Notes under the pieces: model-generated
Seen by the model: the letters and a program-made list of their open reading frames with translations, nothing else
Databases searched by the model: none
What the model was told of the DNA's origin: nothing
Made by a program: the position numbers and the translations under genes
Assembly: GCF_000003815.2 (NCBI RefSeq)
Contig: NC_049987.1
Coordinates: 13,019,434-13,083,433 of the forward strand
DNA: 64,000 bases
Source: Branchiostoma floridae
Lineage: Eukaryota > Chordata > Leptocardii > Amphioxiformes > Branchiostomatidae
Reading direction: 5' to 3'
Shown: piece by piece, positions 1 to 33,214 of the stretch
Numbering within the stretch: the stretch's first letter is position 1
Layout of the letters: the number at the start of each line of letters is the position of its first letter

Positions 1-3000
1 TAGTTTACTGTGAGTGTCAGTCTTGAAGTGGGATATATAAAAAGCCTGGCAAATGGTAAAAGTGACTTGCCTCATACTCTTAGACTTGATAGCAGTAGGA
101 ATGATAGGCGACTTGTGTGTTGCCACCCAGTGGTATTAGGAAATGTACATTTTGGGGCTGAAGTAAATACTGTACAGCAATGTACCTTTGCGGTCATGTT
201 TTTGGTGCCATTTGTGTGCATATTTGTTTGTGGTTTGTGTGTGGTTTTGTGGACAGCATGACAATCCTTTTTTTCTTGCCTTTCAACATTTCTTCAGTAG
301 CCTGATTTAATCGCGCTTCTCAGGCCCGTCGTACATTGCCGCGCCTATCCGGGAAGAGGCTACAAGCTCCGGATAGCAGAGTTTGCGTTACACAGACTAT
401 TTCTTCAGGTGTTCTGACTTTCTCTTGGTTTTCATTTTGCCTAACTGCTATAAGTCATCTCCCATGGACAGTTCTAAACAACCAATTGACATGTACTGTG
501 CCTTACACAGCAAGATGGATGAGTGTTGTCACATACCAGTGATTAGGGCAATAAAGAAGGGATAATTGGTACTAACAACTCTGTAATCATGGCCACACAC
601 CCCAGGACTTTGGGTCTTTTTGTTACATACAGTAGAGAAGAAATGGGACACACAAGTAAACAGCATTTTCCATATAGCCTTGAGTCTACCACAATTGTAC
701 ATCGTACTACATGTTGAGTGACCCTAGTCAAGTTAAACATAGAGCATTTGTCCTCCTCAGACCTCAGCCATCATGTTTGTCCTCTCTTTTCACAATGTTG
801 TAGAGTGATTTGAAGCATATTGTGATCTCGCTTTGAATTTCTCCACACTTTTTTTTATATCAAAATAAGAAGGATGTTTGGAAAAATAAGCTGTTAATTT
901 GTAAACTTTTGTTGACTGGATTTTAAAAAGTTGTAGACAATTGTATCCAAAACAATTAAAACTGAGGCTACATAGTACAGTGGTAGACCCCAATGAGAGC
1001 CTCTGCCTGGTGAGACTTTGATGGATAAGGTCTCACCACAGTGTTTACTGTCACTTACCTGTCACATCAGCACCTCCACAAAACCCATATGACATGCCAC
1101 AACACAGTATACTATTCAACACTCACAATTAGGCCATACCAGACTGTCCCCAGTGATTTGTGTCATTTTCTAATCCTCATTTCATCTACTGAATTTGAAT
1201 TACATTAAGTGTAATCAAATGAAAGACATTCAATTCAAAGACAGGTAGTTCTCTTTCTTGGGTCATTTTCTAATTAGAATCTAATAAAATTGCATTTCTT
1301 AAACAATCACCAGCATAAAGGGCTTAGGAATAGGAAGATGCCAACTGGCAGCCCTCTAATGTAAGAAATGAATTTTATGAATATCAAGTCTTCCTCCTTT
1401 CATAGGAAATACGACAATACTGTAACAGTTCACTGTCCTATGACCTAAAAGGATAAGAGATAACTAATCAACAACCTGTTTTGTTTCAAAACATGTTACC
1501 TGTTGTTCAGATATGTTATCTACAAACTCAAAATAGCTCCAAATGAGACTGAAAGATTACTTTGATCAGCAGGATGGCTGGTATTTGCAGGAATATGGAA
1601 GTGTACATTTGTTTGTGCAGCTTTAATGTGTATTACTTTAATATATGATTTAAGCTCAATCATTTTTCTCCCTCTCTCTTTTGTATTGACTCCAGTATTG
1701 AAAAAAATGAATGAATCAATAAAAGGATGGATGAATGGTCAATGAAACATAAAAACCGAATGAAGAACAGACAAATGAATGAATAAAACCTTGACCCCAA
1801 TGGAAAGGTTAGCTCCTTCCTGGATTGCCATGGAATCCCTCCCACTCACTGTTCCTTCCTTTCCCAGAAGAAAACAGAACAAGCCTGAATCTAGGCCAGG
1901 GTGATCCTCACCAATCCCTCATCATTGATACCAGATAAGGAACACAACTTCAAAGCAGAACTCCCTCCTGGAAGCTGCCCAGATGGGATAAGGCTAGAGA
2001 AAACAAGACAAATGGAGCTGCCTCCTTCCTGTATCTCCTCTGTAATGGCCACTTCTCTAGACATTCTTGTCTTATCAGTAGGGATGATCAGGGAGGATAG
2101 CTGATAGCAGACATGATACTGTCTGGTGTAGGGAGACTAGAACAGTGTTATGTCCATGACAATGTATTTCTTCCCATTCTAACACACTTGGTAGGCAAGG
2201 GTAGCTCACTCTACAGTCTACTAATAAGGAATGTCAGAAAGGTGGGCTGTTTTCAGTGTTTATCAATGCTTTATAGTGTTCAATTTACCAGAGGCTTGCA
2301 TTGAAAAAGTTACAATTTTTACTGGGATGTAACTTTTGTCATAACACTATAAAATTGTTATTTTCTTAAATCTGTTAGCTAAGGAAGAGAAATAATGGAT
2401 AGTTCTAGTATTCAGATAGTTGTTACAGATTTCTAAAGACTCTATCAGTCTATGTAGAATACATATAGCTCAGGAAATATACTGTATGACATCTGACCTC
2501 TCTATTAGCCCTGATTATCACTAATCCCAGGAAATATATGGGAAGGAAATGGGTGTTTATGTAGCCAATGTAGCCAATGTTCTATGGCCCATTGGCAATA
2601 CTCAAGTACCAGATAATAGCCCAGTTAAGATCTATCCAGTCCTAATGACCATTTAATGACCCTGGGAGGACATTGGATTCTTAAGAAGGAAATGAGAAAC
2701 AGAAAATCAACGATCATCATCTACAGTCTTTCAATCAAGGATGTGAAGAAAGAAAACGTAAGTTTCAAACAGGACCTTGTAAAGAAATTATTGAAAGAAA
2801 AACTTAAGCTTACACCAACTACTTGAAGCTAGTGGTAAAATTTATTGTTGAAGAATTCTTTCATGTTCACTTGAGGCCTTGATTCAATTTAACCTATGGC
2901 TGGTTGGACACCAAAGATTGATGGATGGAGAGAAGGAGATAACAGAGGGAAGGAAGGAAGGAAAGGATTATAGGCAGCACAGAAGGTATAATATGCAATT

Positions 3001-6000
3001 TCAGAACACCACAAAAATAAGATGTACAAAGAATTGTAAATCAAATTCTTTATTGCTTGTGGCTTGTGGCTCTATAGTCTAAGGATTATTGATGATGCTT
3101 TCAAATTATAAAGTCAGCATATTTCTCCAACAGTCCAAGGCAGAGAGGAAACGGAAATGAGAACAAAAATTGGAAGTCACTGTTTATCAAATTGTTTAGA
3201 ATTAGACAATTTACTATAGCAGGGTAGGGGAAAAGGATGCATTCACTGTGGTCGTGGATGAAACAACTGTGTATTAGAGAATCACATACATAAAAATATG
3301 TTCATGTGTGAGAGCCTCAAATATAAAACTCATGTGAAAATTTCACGATTTAAGGTATCTGGGACTGATTTTGTTTTCGTCAGTTCTCAAGGAAAATTCT
3401 GTCAAGTGCAGCTTGGAACGATTTCCTCCAAGTTTATCTCCATTCTTCAAAGACTGTAAACTGTGAGACAGTATACTGTAGACTTCCACAGCAGGGGACA
3501 TTGTTATCCTTGGAGCCTCGCCAAGGTCAAAGTAATTCCTTTAAAGGTCAGTTGTTTGGAGTATTAGAGTTCTACATATCAAAAGTCACAACTTATCAGT
3601 GTGACTGTTTTTGCAGTGCTGTGTCAAGGACTAGTAGTAAAACCCTTGTTATCTTCAAGCATGATCAGTATTTGTCAAGAAACTGAGTCAAACTTATTCA
3701 TGATGTTGATTAGAATGTTTAATTTTGTTGAGTCAAAATATTTGTAGGATGGTTGAGAAATATACAAGTACAAATACATTATCATCAATCAATAAGCCTA
3801 CCTTTTTCAGAATTGAATCATGATGATTTAACGTCATAGTAGCACCTTCATAGTAAATTCAAATCATACTTGAAACATGCACGTTCATTCTCAGCTGTTT
3901 TAGAAATGTTTTAGAGCAGGTAACAGTACCACTGGGAGTCAGTATACAAACCTTATCAGAGTTGGCCATTGTAGCCATGATTCATAAAAAAGTTGTTGAC
4001 AAATGAGTTTACATCAGTTGATAAAGAATTTATGCAGAGACCTTGGCTGTCATATATATACCGGGGGCATTAAGCTGATTTGTCAATCAGCACGAATATC
4101 AATTTCCTAGAAAGTAAGACAGTCAGAGTGTCTCAAGTCCCTGAGAAATTCATGCCAAGGTTATCTATCTTTCCCAAGGTGGGCACAACAACTGGGTTGC
4201 TCCATGGAAAAGCTGGTGTTAATCCAGGACCTGCTGTTATTCTTAACAATGTCTCCAGTCACCTACATGTATCAGTAGCTATTGGACTGATACATCTAGT
4301 AGTGATGGTATGTGCCTCTGAATTCACATTTAGTTGACAGAAGAGGATGGACACCCACTATGATCAGCATGTTAGAGTTTCAAAGGACACAGCATTGTTG
4401 TTGTCCAAGACAAGGGCTTAACCATGTCTATCCTATGCTCTTGGGAGGACAGAGACCTGTTTTCTCCATACAGTAGCGGGGTTAACCCAGCAGGACAGTG
4501 CCCAAGGGAACCTTGACCTTTACTTTAAGTGAGCTGATGAGAATGTCTGCTCAGGACATCCATCCAAGCCCCCTGGACATAGATGGGCTTTGTAGTAAAG
4601 CAGGTACATTTGTGTACGTTTTGTATGCAACCAAAGTCACTATATACTAAGTAGTATCCAATTACGGCTTTATATGCTAATCATGCTAAACATGGATACT
4701 GTCCTTTTTTTTCAATCCTTAAGTCACTGGTGGCACCCTATCCTTACAATTTCTACTAGACCCATAAGAGACAAGCTAAGCACATCACACCATACACGTA
4801 CAGATTACTTTATCTCAAAATAATACATGTAATAATATCAAAGCAGGAAACTGCATACTTACAAAATCGATATGTGACCACCTGCCTTCTTCCATTGCCT
4901 GAGAGACTATGGGACGTAAATGTAGACGAAAGTGCTAAGTTGTTAAGTGCCCGTGTTTATCTTGAAGGGTGTAGATGTGTCCCTCCTGTCTGTCCCCTCT
5001 ATCTCACAGCTAACCCCTGCAAACCTGCCCGGGTCCATGTGTCAGGACTGATTTCCTCACCCTGTTTCCACAGGCAGAAAACAGCCAGGATCAAAGCCTG
5101 GGTTGGAATGCCACTATCAGACATGTGGAGGGGATAATATCAAACAGAACCTACTATAGAAAGATTTTCACAAGCTACACCTAGTTTACTTATCATTAGT
5201 TCCCAGACTTTGTGGAAAAACACAACAATGTTATAACAAAAGGCAAAGTAGCCATTATATTAGCATGTCTCATTCACAGCTTCCCAGACAATATGACTTG
5301 TTTATTCTGAAATGTAAGGCTAGTAATACATGTACATATGCATGTACCTCTGGACAGGTATTATGACCTTTGACCTATAATATTTCAGTGGAGAAATGAA
5401 TAAATTGAAAATTCTACTATATTTGTTAGACAAGTGTGTCCTTGTAGAATTAAATGATAAGAAGAACTTGGTGCAATTTTCTTGAAAGGTTTCCTGGAAG
5501 GTTCGTTGGATGTCTTCATAACCTAACCTATGTTAACACAATCTCTCACTGGCTGTGGTTAATGACCCCCTCCCCTAGTGGTGGCAACTGTAGGGCTGGC
5601 CGCTAGGAGCGCGATTTTAGTCAAGCTTTTCATAACCTTTCATAAAAATCAAACATTAACTTGTGGTGTCCATCCTATTACAGTATTTGCTGTCTGACTC
5701 ATGACATAAGTAAACCTTGCCACCATTAGTTGGCTGATATATTCTACATCTCAACCCTAATAAATTCACAGCTCTGAAAACATCTGAAAAAGTTCTGGAA
5801 TTTTAAATGTCTCAGCATGTAGGAATGGAGGCTTTCAGGTGAAGGCTCTAACAAGAGCATCATAATGCCTGTAGGTGTCATATGGAGTATTTCCTCAATA
5901 ATTCGAGGAGATACCCCGGTATATGAGTGCGGGAGGTGACACACAATACAACGAGAGTTTATGCAAAATCAAAACTGTTGAATCAAGACACATTGGCCAA

Positions 6001-6575
6001 GTCATTGCCATATCAACTTGTACGTCTGTCTTCAAAACTTTTCATCTGTAAAGAAAGTGACAACACCCCAAGAAGGTGTCTCACCATCAATATCTATTAG
6101 AGGATGTCAGTGTGGTATTTCGCCACCTTTAAGACAATCATTTTTCCTGAGCCAGTTTGACATCCCCACTTGTGAGAAAAAGCTGGACCAGGTTGGTGGC
6201 TGGACGATCAAAGGGGCAAAAGACATTTATTCTCTTACCGATGACATGTGTCGTGCCAGAAGCTAGTTTGTAGAGGGGGGGCTGGCATATTTCTCTCTTC
6301 CACCACATGGATTACTGGGTTATAGTCACTCCACACAGACAACAGTACACACAGACAGCATCCCTGCTACTGTTGGTGTATCACCCTTCAGAATGAAGCT
6401 GTGCCATTTCTCTTAATTAAAATTGTTTTGGGGGAGGGGGGAAACAATTTTCTCTCCTCGTTTTCTCACGGTTAAAAGTTTGTTAGAGTACCAACCACTT
6501 TGACTTTGAGGGAGAAGTACAGACTGAGGTTTAACAAGCTTCTTAGATTTTATAAACCCTGTCTTTACACCCTTA
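1..6575. other. No recognisable gene
   Basis: AT-rich sequence with only short chance-length frames on both strands. No family motif, no convincing exon borders and no RNA gene were recognised. A degenerate TGAA-rich stretch lies at about 1690-1790 and a GGAAGGAAGG run at about 2950. It could be intergenic DNA or a 5' intron of the malic enzyme transcript. Confidence 0.6.
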
Positions 6576-6781
6576 GTGTAAATGCATTTAAGTTCGCAGG
6601 GATTTACTTTCGCACTAGTGGGGAAACGGCGTGTTCGCTGTGGTTTTAAGTTTGTGGTAGCGCCATAGACTGCAGTCTCATACTATAATGGAAAAATGTT
6701 TGGTAGTTTTAAGTTTGCGGTGAAGTGGTCACAGCGAAAACCGTGAACATAAAACCACCGCTAACATTTCTGCATTTACAG
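6576..6781. mobile_element. Short inverted-repeat element (MITE), TA-flanked
   Basis: The two ends are inverted copies beginning G(T/C)TGTAAATGCA / ...TGCATTTACAG and rich in 'AAGTTcGC' and 'GCGgTGG' words. TA dinucleotides at 6574-6575 and 6782-6783 could be the target duplication, as in Tc1/mariner-type MITEs. There is no coding capacity. Confidence 0.6.
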
Positions 6782-6783
6782 TA

Positions 6784-7784
6784 GTCTCTGTCTGGAAGAA
6801 ACATCCCTGTGCTGAAATTAGTAAAATCTATGTTGTAACAAACAGTGATTAGACTTCATTCGTTACAATCAGGACCACATGCCTGACTTTCTGATATTTA
6901 AGATATGAGCCTAACACCTGGACATGACTTCTTACATGTGATGTCTTGTGTTATCTCCTAGCCTTTAACACTGCCAAATAAGGTAAAGATGTTGCTTGTA
7001 AGGTGAAAACTGAATGGTGAACCCCTGCTTTTTGCACTAAGAACATGTTTGATATATTGCAATGCGCTATTGTTTTTATGTTTACCTTTAGCCAGTGTTA
7101 ATGCCTACCTTACTGTCATTGTGTTATATTACTAAAATTAGTAATAAGCTAGCTACATATTGGCCCTAAGTCTACCTGATTGGCCACTGATACCATTTGA
7201 AAATGGGCTGGACAGTAAGTAATGAAGCTAACTAATGGTACAGCATTGGTTGGTAAAATGTCCTGATTGGTCAAAGTGAAAATGATGAAAATTATAGGAT
7301 GTGACACTGTGGGCCTTGGGACCTTATGAAGAATTGATTAGATTTGGGGCAAACTGATTGAACTAGCCACAAATAGTTTAAAGCTGACTAGATGGTACAG
7401 TACTAGTGCCCTGAGGCTACTGCCGGCTACTACCTTGTACTGATAGTGATAAAAGCCCACCACAAACAGCACTGTTATCAACTCGTGGGCGAAACAACTT
7501 TCCCAGCTTTCAGTCCCAATCACTGAGATGAGGTCCAGGCCTGCAGATGGGACACCTTAAGGTTGGGTCTTGTGTTCTTCTCATTATCACCACCATGTAG
7601 AGTCAAACTTAATTAGCACAAAGAAGCCTTCTAACTGGGAAAAACTCAGAATATGTCAGGTGAGTGTTATCAGGAATGTTTTACGAAAACCAGCTGTCTT
7701 TGGACGTTATTTAAATGCAGAAGTTCTTATGGTGGGTTGGGGGAGGTGAAAATGATGATTTTTCTTTTTCATACCATATGATAT
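6784..7784. other. No recognisable gene
   Basis: AT-rich, with no exon, RNA gene or strong repeat recognised. Confidence 0.5.
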
Positions 7785-7958
7785 ACAATAAAATTTCATG
7801 TGACCATGTGCACCTCGAAGTAAGTATCACCTGGCCAATGTGACCACTTTATTGGTGGTCCCATAGATAATTTTACCATTGACTGCAGTAACCACCTGTC
7901 CATATGGACCAGACTTTATTGGTCCCCTGGGTGGTCTACTTGGGTAGGTTTTACTGTG
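7785..7958. mobile_element. Diverged palindromic repeat with 'GACCA...TTATTGGT' units
   Basis: About 170 bp with two related halves (ACCACTTTATTGGTGGTCCC; GGACCAGACTTTATTGGTCCCC) and ends AATAAAATTTC / GGTTTTACTGT that are imperfect inverted copies. This resembles widespread animal MITEs with 'acagtaaaacc' ends. Boundaries are approximate. Confidence 0.45.
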
Positions 7959-7959
7959 T

Positions 7960-10900
7960 TATCATCACTTTTATTTTCGATGACCTTTTTAAAATCATAT
8001 TTCTAGTACATTTCATGCTCCACAAACCCTACTCATGTATCCGTTCCATATAAAGTTCTCCTGGTTATTAAAAGGTAAAGTAACATGGCACAAGCCAGAA
8101 TGTTAAGACTGGGTAAAATTTCTTATCTCTGCCTTGAGCAGTTCCGGTAATTGGGAGTCTTATTGGCAATTCTTTAATCTTTCTGTGACCTCATTTCTTA
8201 GGCACTTCAGTTTGGCACAAACCTTGTCCTCATTTTTCTTCTTCTCCAAGGACAGATGTTACCATGAGTACCAATATAGTGCAGATAGATATTATTAAGA
8301 TGTAACATTTCCTAAATACTTGGAATTTTTTCCAGCATTCTAACTAGTATTAGGACAAGGTGAGTTTTGTAAGGGAAAATGATATCATAACATCATGGTG
8401 TGTATACTTAAATTTATGATGGTTTGAACCTAAAGGTCTGTACCAATTAATCAATCAAGGCCACATGGGCTATCAAGGTGAATAACAGTTACCTTTAAGA
8501 AGAATGACAGCAAAAATAGCTGACACCTCTGCAAGGTTCAACTCTTGTTGAAGGACATCTTTTTCTTAGAGTGGAATTCTGTGAGGTCTTGTTGCACTAG
8601 AGAAAAAGACTATAAAACTGTAATCACCAGAAAACCGTCCTGGGTATTTTTGTTAGGAAGATAAACTGATGTTATTAAGCTCCAAACATACTACTTCAAA
8701 GCAACTTTCATCAAAGAACATTAGCCATGTGTGCTCCTCTGCCCAGTTTGAAAATGGAAAGTCCCTAGACAATCACAAGTATTATTGGAGAGGTAGATGC
8801 CTGTTTGTCTTTCATTAGACAAAGATAATGTGATCCTAAGAGTAACCACTGATAAGGTCTGTGATGTTTTCCACAAAGTTTATTTTTACTTGTAGGAAAA
8901 GCCCCTGCAAAAACATGTAAGGAGCGGAGATGGGGGTCTGGTCACCCAGGACAATGACCTGCTCTGTAGATGCCTCATTTTGTATTTCTGATGCTAAATA
9001 CAGGAGACCCGATTTTTTGTGCAAAATTTACTTTTGTACTTTGTAGGCATCTTCTTAGATTGATTTTTAATAAGGTTCAAAAAGTTCATCATCGTGCTTG
9101 TTGTAACATTGTGGGGAAGCTAAGAAAAGAAGAAGGATGTAAAAGGCTCTTCCATGAAATAGATTTTGAGAGACCAGACCAGTTTTTGTTATCAAAAGTC
9201 TTGTAAATGTGTCTATTAGACCATTTCTCCTTTAGAAAAGATTTGAAAAGCTGACTTTTCTTTTTTCTAAAGAGGGGAATAGATGCCCTTTCTCACTGTC
9301 ATGGAAGTTTCAAACTACTTAGAAGATTTAGCAGAGTAAAAGTTTCCGCTGTTGATTTTACTTTCGTCACACAAAGATCACCACTGAAAACAGCCAAGGT
9401 ATGTTGGCAAATGTACAGAAGCAACTGAAAGGATTTAAGCCTCTTTGTGTTCTCAGTTACTAGTGTTAGAGCTGCTGATCCTGATTTACACACACAATCC
9501 AAAGCTGTGGTTTGGCACCTTGGCACCATGTCAAAGTACCATGTCTTTACATGCATTCCTCTTGTTCATTGATTTTGGAAGATCTGGCATATGAAACATT
9601 ATTTAGATATGTTCTCTGAGCCTTCCTCCCTTTAAATAGTTTAATTCAACTGCAGCCATGTTGCACTTACTGAAATTCGTTTACCTTTTTTTCACAGAAA
9701 CTTTTTTTGGTACCAAAATGAACACAACAGTTTTCCCAGAAACGATGTTATGAAGCAAATAACTTTTGGAGGAAACAGTACATTAGGCACAAGACGTTGG
9801 TCTGTAGCTTTCTTCTAGAAAATTTATCTTACTTGATACCTAATAAAATTTGGATGTATACCTTCAGAGGCTGATGTTTTGTTAGGAATGTTAACTCCCT
9901 CCAGCCTACGCCCACCACTCCAGATTATACCACCTGTCACTAATGCTTCACCCCACCCTGTGGGCAGGGAGCAGCATGGGAATCAGCCACTCCCTACTGA
10001 AACCCAGAACATGGCTTCTCTCTACAGTACTATCTGCAGCATGTACCAAACTATTCTCACCAGATTTCTTAAGGCAATTACCTTTGTAAAAGTTTGTTTG
10101 ATTTTAGAAAGCAATTTTATGGCTGGTATAATTCTGAGATTTGTCTTACTTCAAAATTTGTGTTGATATGAACAGGTCTCCAGTTACAGAAAAAGCTCAA
10201 GAATCTAAACAGGAACTCAATAAAAAGGCTTCACTATTAATGATCACTTTAGTCAGTGGATCTGACAGATCTAAATCACCCTTTGATCACTTATGGCTCT
10301 GCCTATAATGTTGCCCATCCTTGTCAGCACTCCATTAAAATGCCATTTCATGACCAGGCCTTGGTGACAAACCCTTTCCTCTTCACCACTGGAGTATCAA
10401 GGCAAGAAAAACAATACAACAGATCTACCAAGGAAAGTATCTTGTATGACCAGCACTTGACAAGTCAAATCTAGGAAAAAGTAACCAACAATGCAACATT
10501 TAAAAGCTTCAGAATAGATGACACAGAAACCAACAGTAGCAGGACAGGACCTGTGTGTGTCCCTGTGCCAACTACATGTCAGGTCCTAGCTGAAGAAGAT
10601 GGATCCAGTAGCCTCAACTGTAACAAATTGCTACAGGACAGTGACAACTTCTGTATCCAGTACAAAAAGGCAACATGCCAACATGACTGACAGAAGCTCA
10701 GACTGACATGTTTGCCTGGCGGACCCCCTGTGAGTGGTCTTAGGTTTAAACATTGTCACTGCTCACATCTTATGCCTTTGATGGTAATAAATGGAGGAAG
10801 GCCAAACTGTAACAGATCCATAACATTGGCAATTTCACACATCTGCAACAGTGTGACAAGAAAATTTCATGCTTTAGAAACAAAGAGGTATGGTATAACA

Positions 10901-12785
10901 CTTTTCCTACAATGAGCCCCCAGATGACTTTCCATGTGCAACCTTGCCACCATGTGGCAGTCTGCCCATGTCAGAGATGTGAGACTAGAAACTTACACTT
11001 ACTTGTGACAGTCTGCCTCTGGTGGATTGACACTTAACAAGAGGGTTTCTTGTCCTTCGGTCACAGATCAGGGCACAGGGAACACTATTAGGCAGACTTT
11101 GGGTCACAAAATCACTGCCAAGCCAACCTGCACACTTCCTCCTCACTAGGTACATCTGCAATTGATCTGGTTCACTCTAACTCCTACCACATTTACATGC
11201 TGTAATCCACTGACAGCCTAATCCTGATTGGTTGTCCTGTTGCTATGGAGACCCAGGGAGCTGGAAATTGGAAGCAGGTCTGAATAAATAGAGGAGAAAA
11301 GGGGTGGGGGGTAAGCCAGAGTTTTGACAGAAAATTGGGCACAATGAGGTTTTATGGGGAGTAGCAGGAGGAAGGGCTTTATCAGTTATAAATCAGTTGC
11401 AGAAAGGGCTGGGCAACAATGTTGGGAATACCCCCACATGTGCATACAGAGGGTGCATCAGAAAGAGAACAATTCATTAGAGTATTGTTTTGTACCTTTT
11501 TTTAATAACTTTAAAAAGTTAGAAAACTTAACATCTGTAATAAATCTTGGGCCTTGAACTGTTTGAATTTATCCCAATCTGATATTAAAAATACTTTGAA
11601 AACTTTCCAATAATTGGCATTTAGAGTTTTTGTCCTGACACATCTGCCTTACATTTTGCCAAGTTGACTGGCATGCAAATGCTTTTTATCATGTACAATT
11701 GCACAAGTATAGGACTATGGAAATTCAACAAAATGTTAAACTTTTTTTAAAAATCACAACATGGGAAAAATGTTGATAAGGTAAGAAAAGCCTGAAGGAG
11801 ATACCCTTAAGAACATTGTTTTCCTAGACTCTGTTCTTTATAGTCCTCCATGTGATTTCCATTTGGTAAACTTTAGTGTGACCTTCAGAAGAGTATCTTT
11901 TATCATCATATGCAGCAATGTGGAAAACTATGTTTTTTTTTTTTTTAATCTATGTAGTCATTTTCCGATCTTCAGCATTAGCAGCTGTCCTTAAGGGCGC
12001 TGACGTGGATCGCTGAAGTGGTTGTTGATACTTGTCTTAAAAAGTATGATGATTATTATTATAAAGTTTAAGAAATAGTTAGAATGAAAATGCAGAATGT
12101 GATGTCTGAGAATCCCATCCTTATCATAGTCTGGTTGGCATGGTAACTAGTCCAGGTTATTAAACTTACTTGGAAAGTTAAACTCCCCTCATTACCTTTA
12201 TCAAGTGCTAAGTGGAACGGTCTGGACTGTATTAGTAGTGAAGACAGGGTGAAGAAACTGATGGACTGTTCCACTTTGAGGAATATGTATAGGGTACATC
12301 ACTTTGTTTTTTTTTATTAAAGATCCATTTAAGTATACATAACAAATACCACAATAGTACATGTAAGAGGGACCTCTTTTGCATTTAATGATAGCAAGGT
12401 CCACTCTACAACAGTTCATTTTATTGGCATGTAATGTTACATATAGTGTGAAACTATTATCATAAAAATGTAAGATGCAATTATATACATGACCTTAATC
12501 ATGTTGAAATGTAACGTTAGGGTTAACTTTAACCCAGTCTCTTGTCATTCAGGCTGCAAAGGACCTTCTAACTGATGCCCTAAAAATGGAACTGCTTTAT
12601 ATGTAAAGTCAAAGGGATGGGACTGTGTGAACATAATGTACGTGCACTATGTGCTCATTCATCCAAGAGGTCATCCCTCCTTAAAAGGACAACCGTTTCT
12701 CCAGGGTAACATATTATTACTAGAATCCTCCACAAGCACTGCAGCTCATTTTTATCTAAAGGCAAAGTTCTGTATCATTGCCAGA
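7960..12785. other. No recognisable gene; region upstream of malic enzyme exon 1
   Basis: Short frames only. A 15-base T run lies at about 11932-11946. The malic enzyme promoter and any non-coding first exon should lie at the right end or further upstream, but no TATA box or clear CpG patch marks it. Confidence 0.5.
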
Positions 12786-32470
<19,685 letters not shown>

Positions 32471-33214
32471 TCTGCAGTTCACACGAATATCAACAGGGGA
32501 GCTATTGCCAGGAATCTTGCAATTGTCAAGAACATGGAAGTATTTAATTATAAAGAAATCAAGAGAACCACCAGTACTCGATTAACTTGCATTTCATAAT
32601 ATTATCAACAAGGCGATCTATTTACAGTGAAATTGAAACAAGTGTTAGTGAAAACAAGTTCTTCAGAATTTTATTACGATATTGCTGGAACTTGATATCA
32701 TACAGCCAAGTATACAAAAACAATATTTATTGAAGCTCTTGCTAGTTTAATAACACAATTAAGCAAAGAAAGAAAAGCTTATTGAATAGCATGAAGACTG
32801 CCAATGGCTTCAATCTTTCCAGCTCCAGGTATCAGTTTTCTACCCCAGAATTCTACTGAGAAGATGGCCTTATGCAGTTGTTAATGATTGAATGTACATA
32901 TATCTTCATATATATTGTTAAATGTGATGCATTGTGCACATATGAGAGTCCGGTATGTTTTTAGATTTGGCAGCTGTTTTGTTTTGAACATCATATTATC
33001 ACTGTTTTGTAAATGTGGGATTGCAAGTTATTTATTTATGTTACAGTTCAATATTTCACTGTTGTCAGCTTGTACTTTCTGATCCATGTGCAGTTTTTTT
33101 CTCAGTGTTGCTTTTTGTACATTTTTATCTTTATTTATGTGATGTGAAATATGTATGTAAAACAGAGTTAAAATTTATACATGTATTGAAGGAATATAGA
33201 CTTGTCAGAATAAA
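32471..33214 (+). other. ME: Malic enzyme 3' UTR with poly(A) signal
   Basis: This AT-rich sequence follows the stop and carries a canonical AATAAA at 33209-33214, followed by T/GT-rich sequence. It is the most likely 3' end of the malic enzyme transcript. The exact cleavage site is not visible. Confidence 0.7.

Noticed and set aside
12627-12785. Upstream in-frame ATG extending malic enzyme by 53 residues
   Set aside because: The extension has no family similarity and would bury the presequence. The ATG at 12786 gives the expected length and a good targeting leader.
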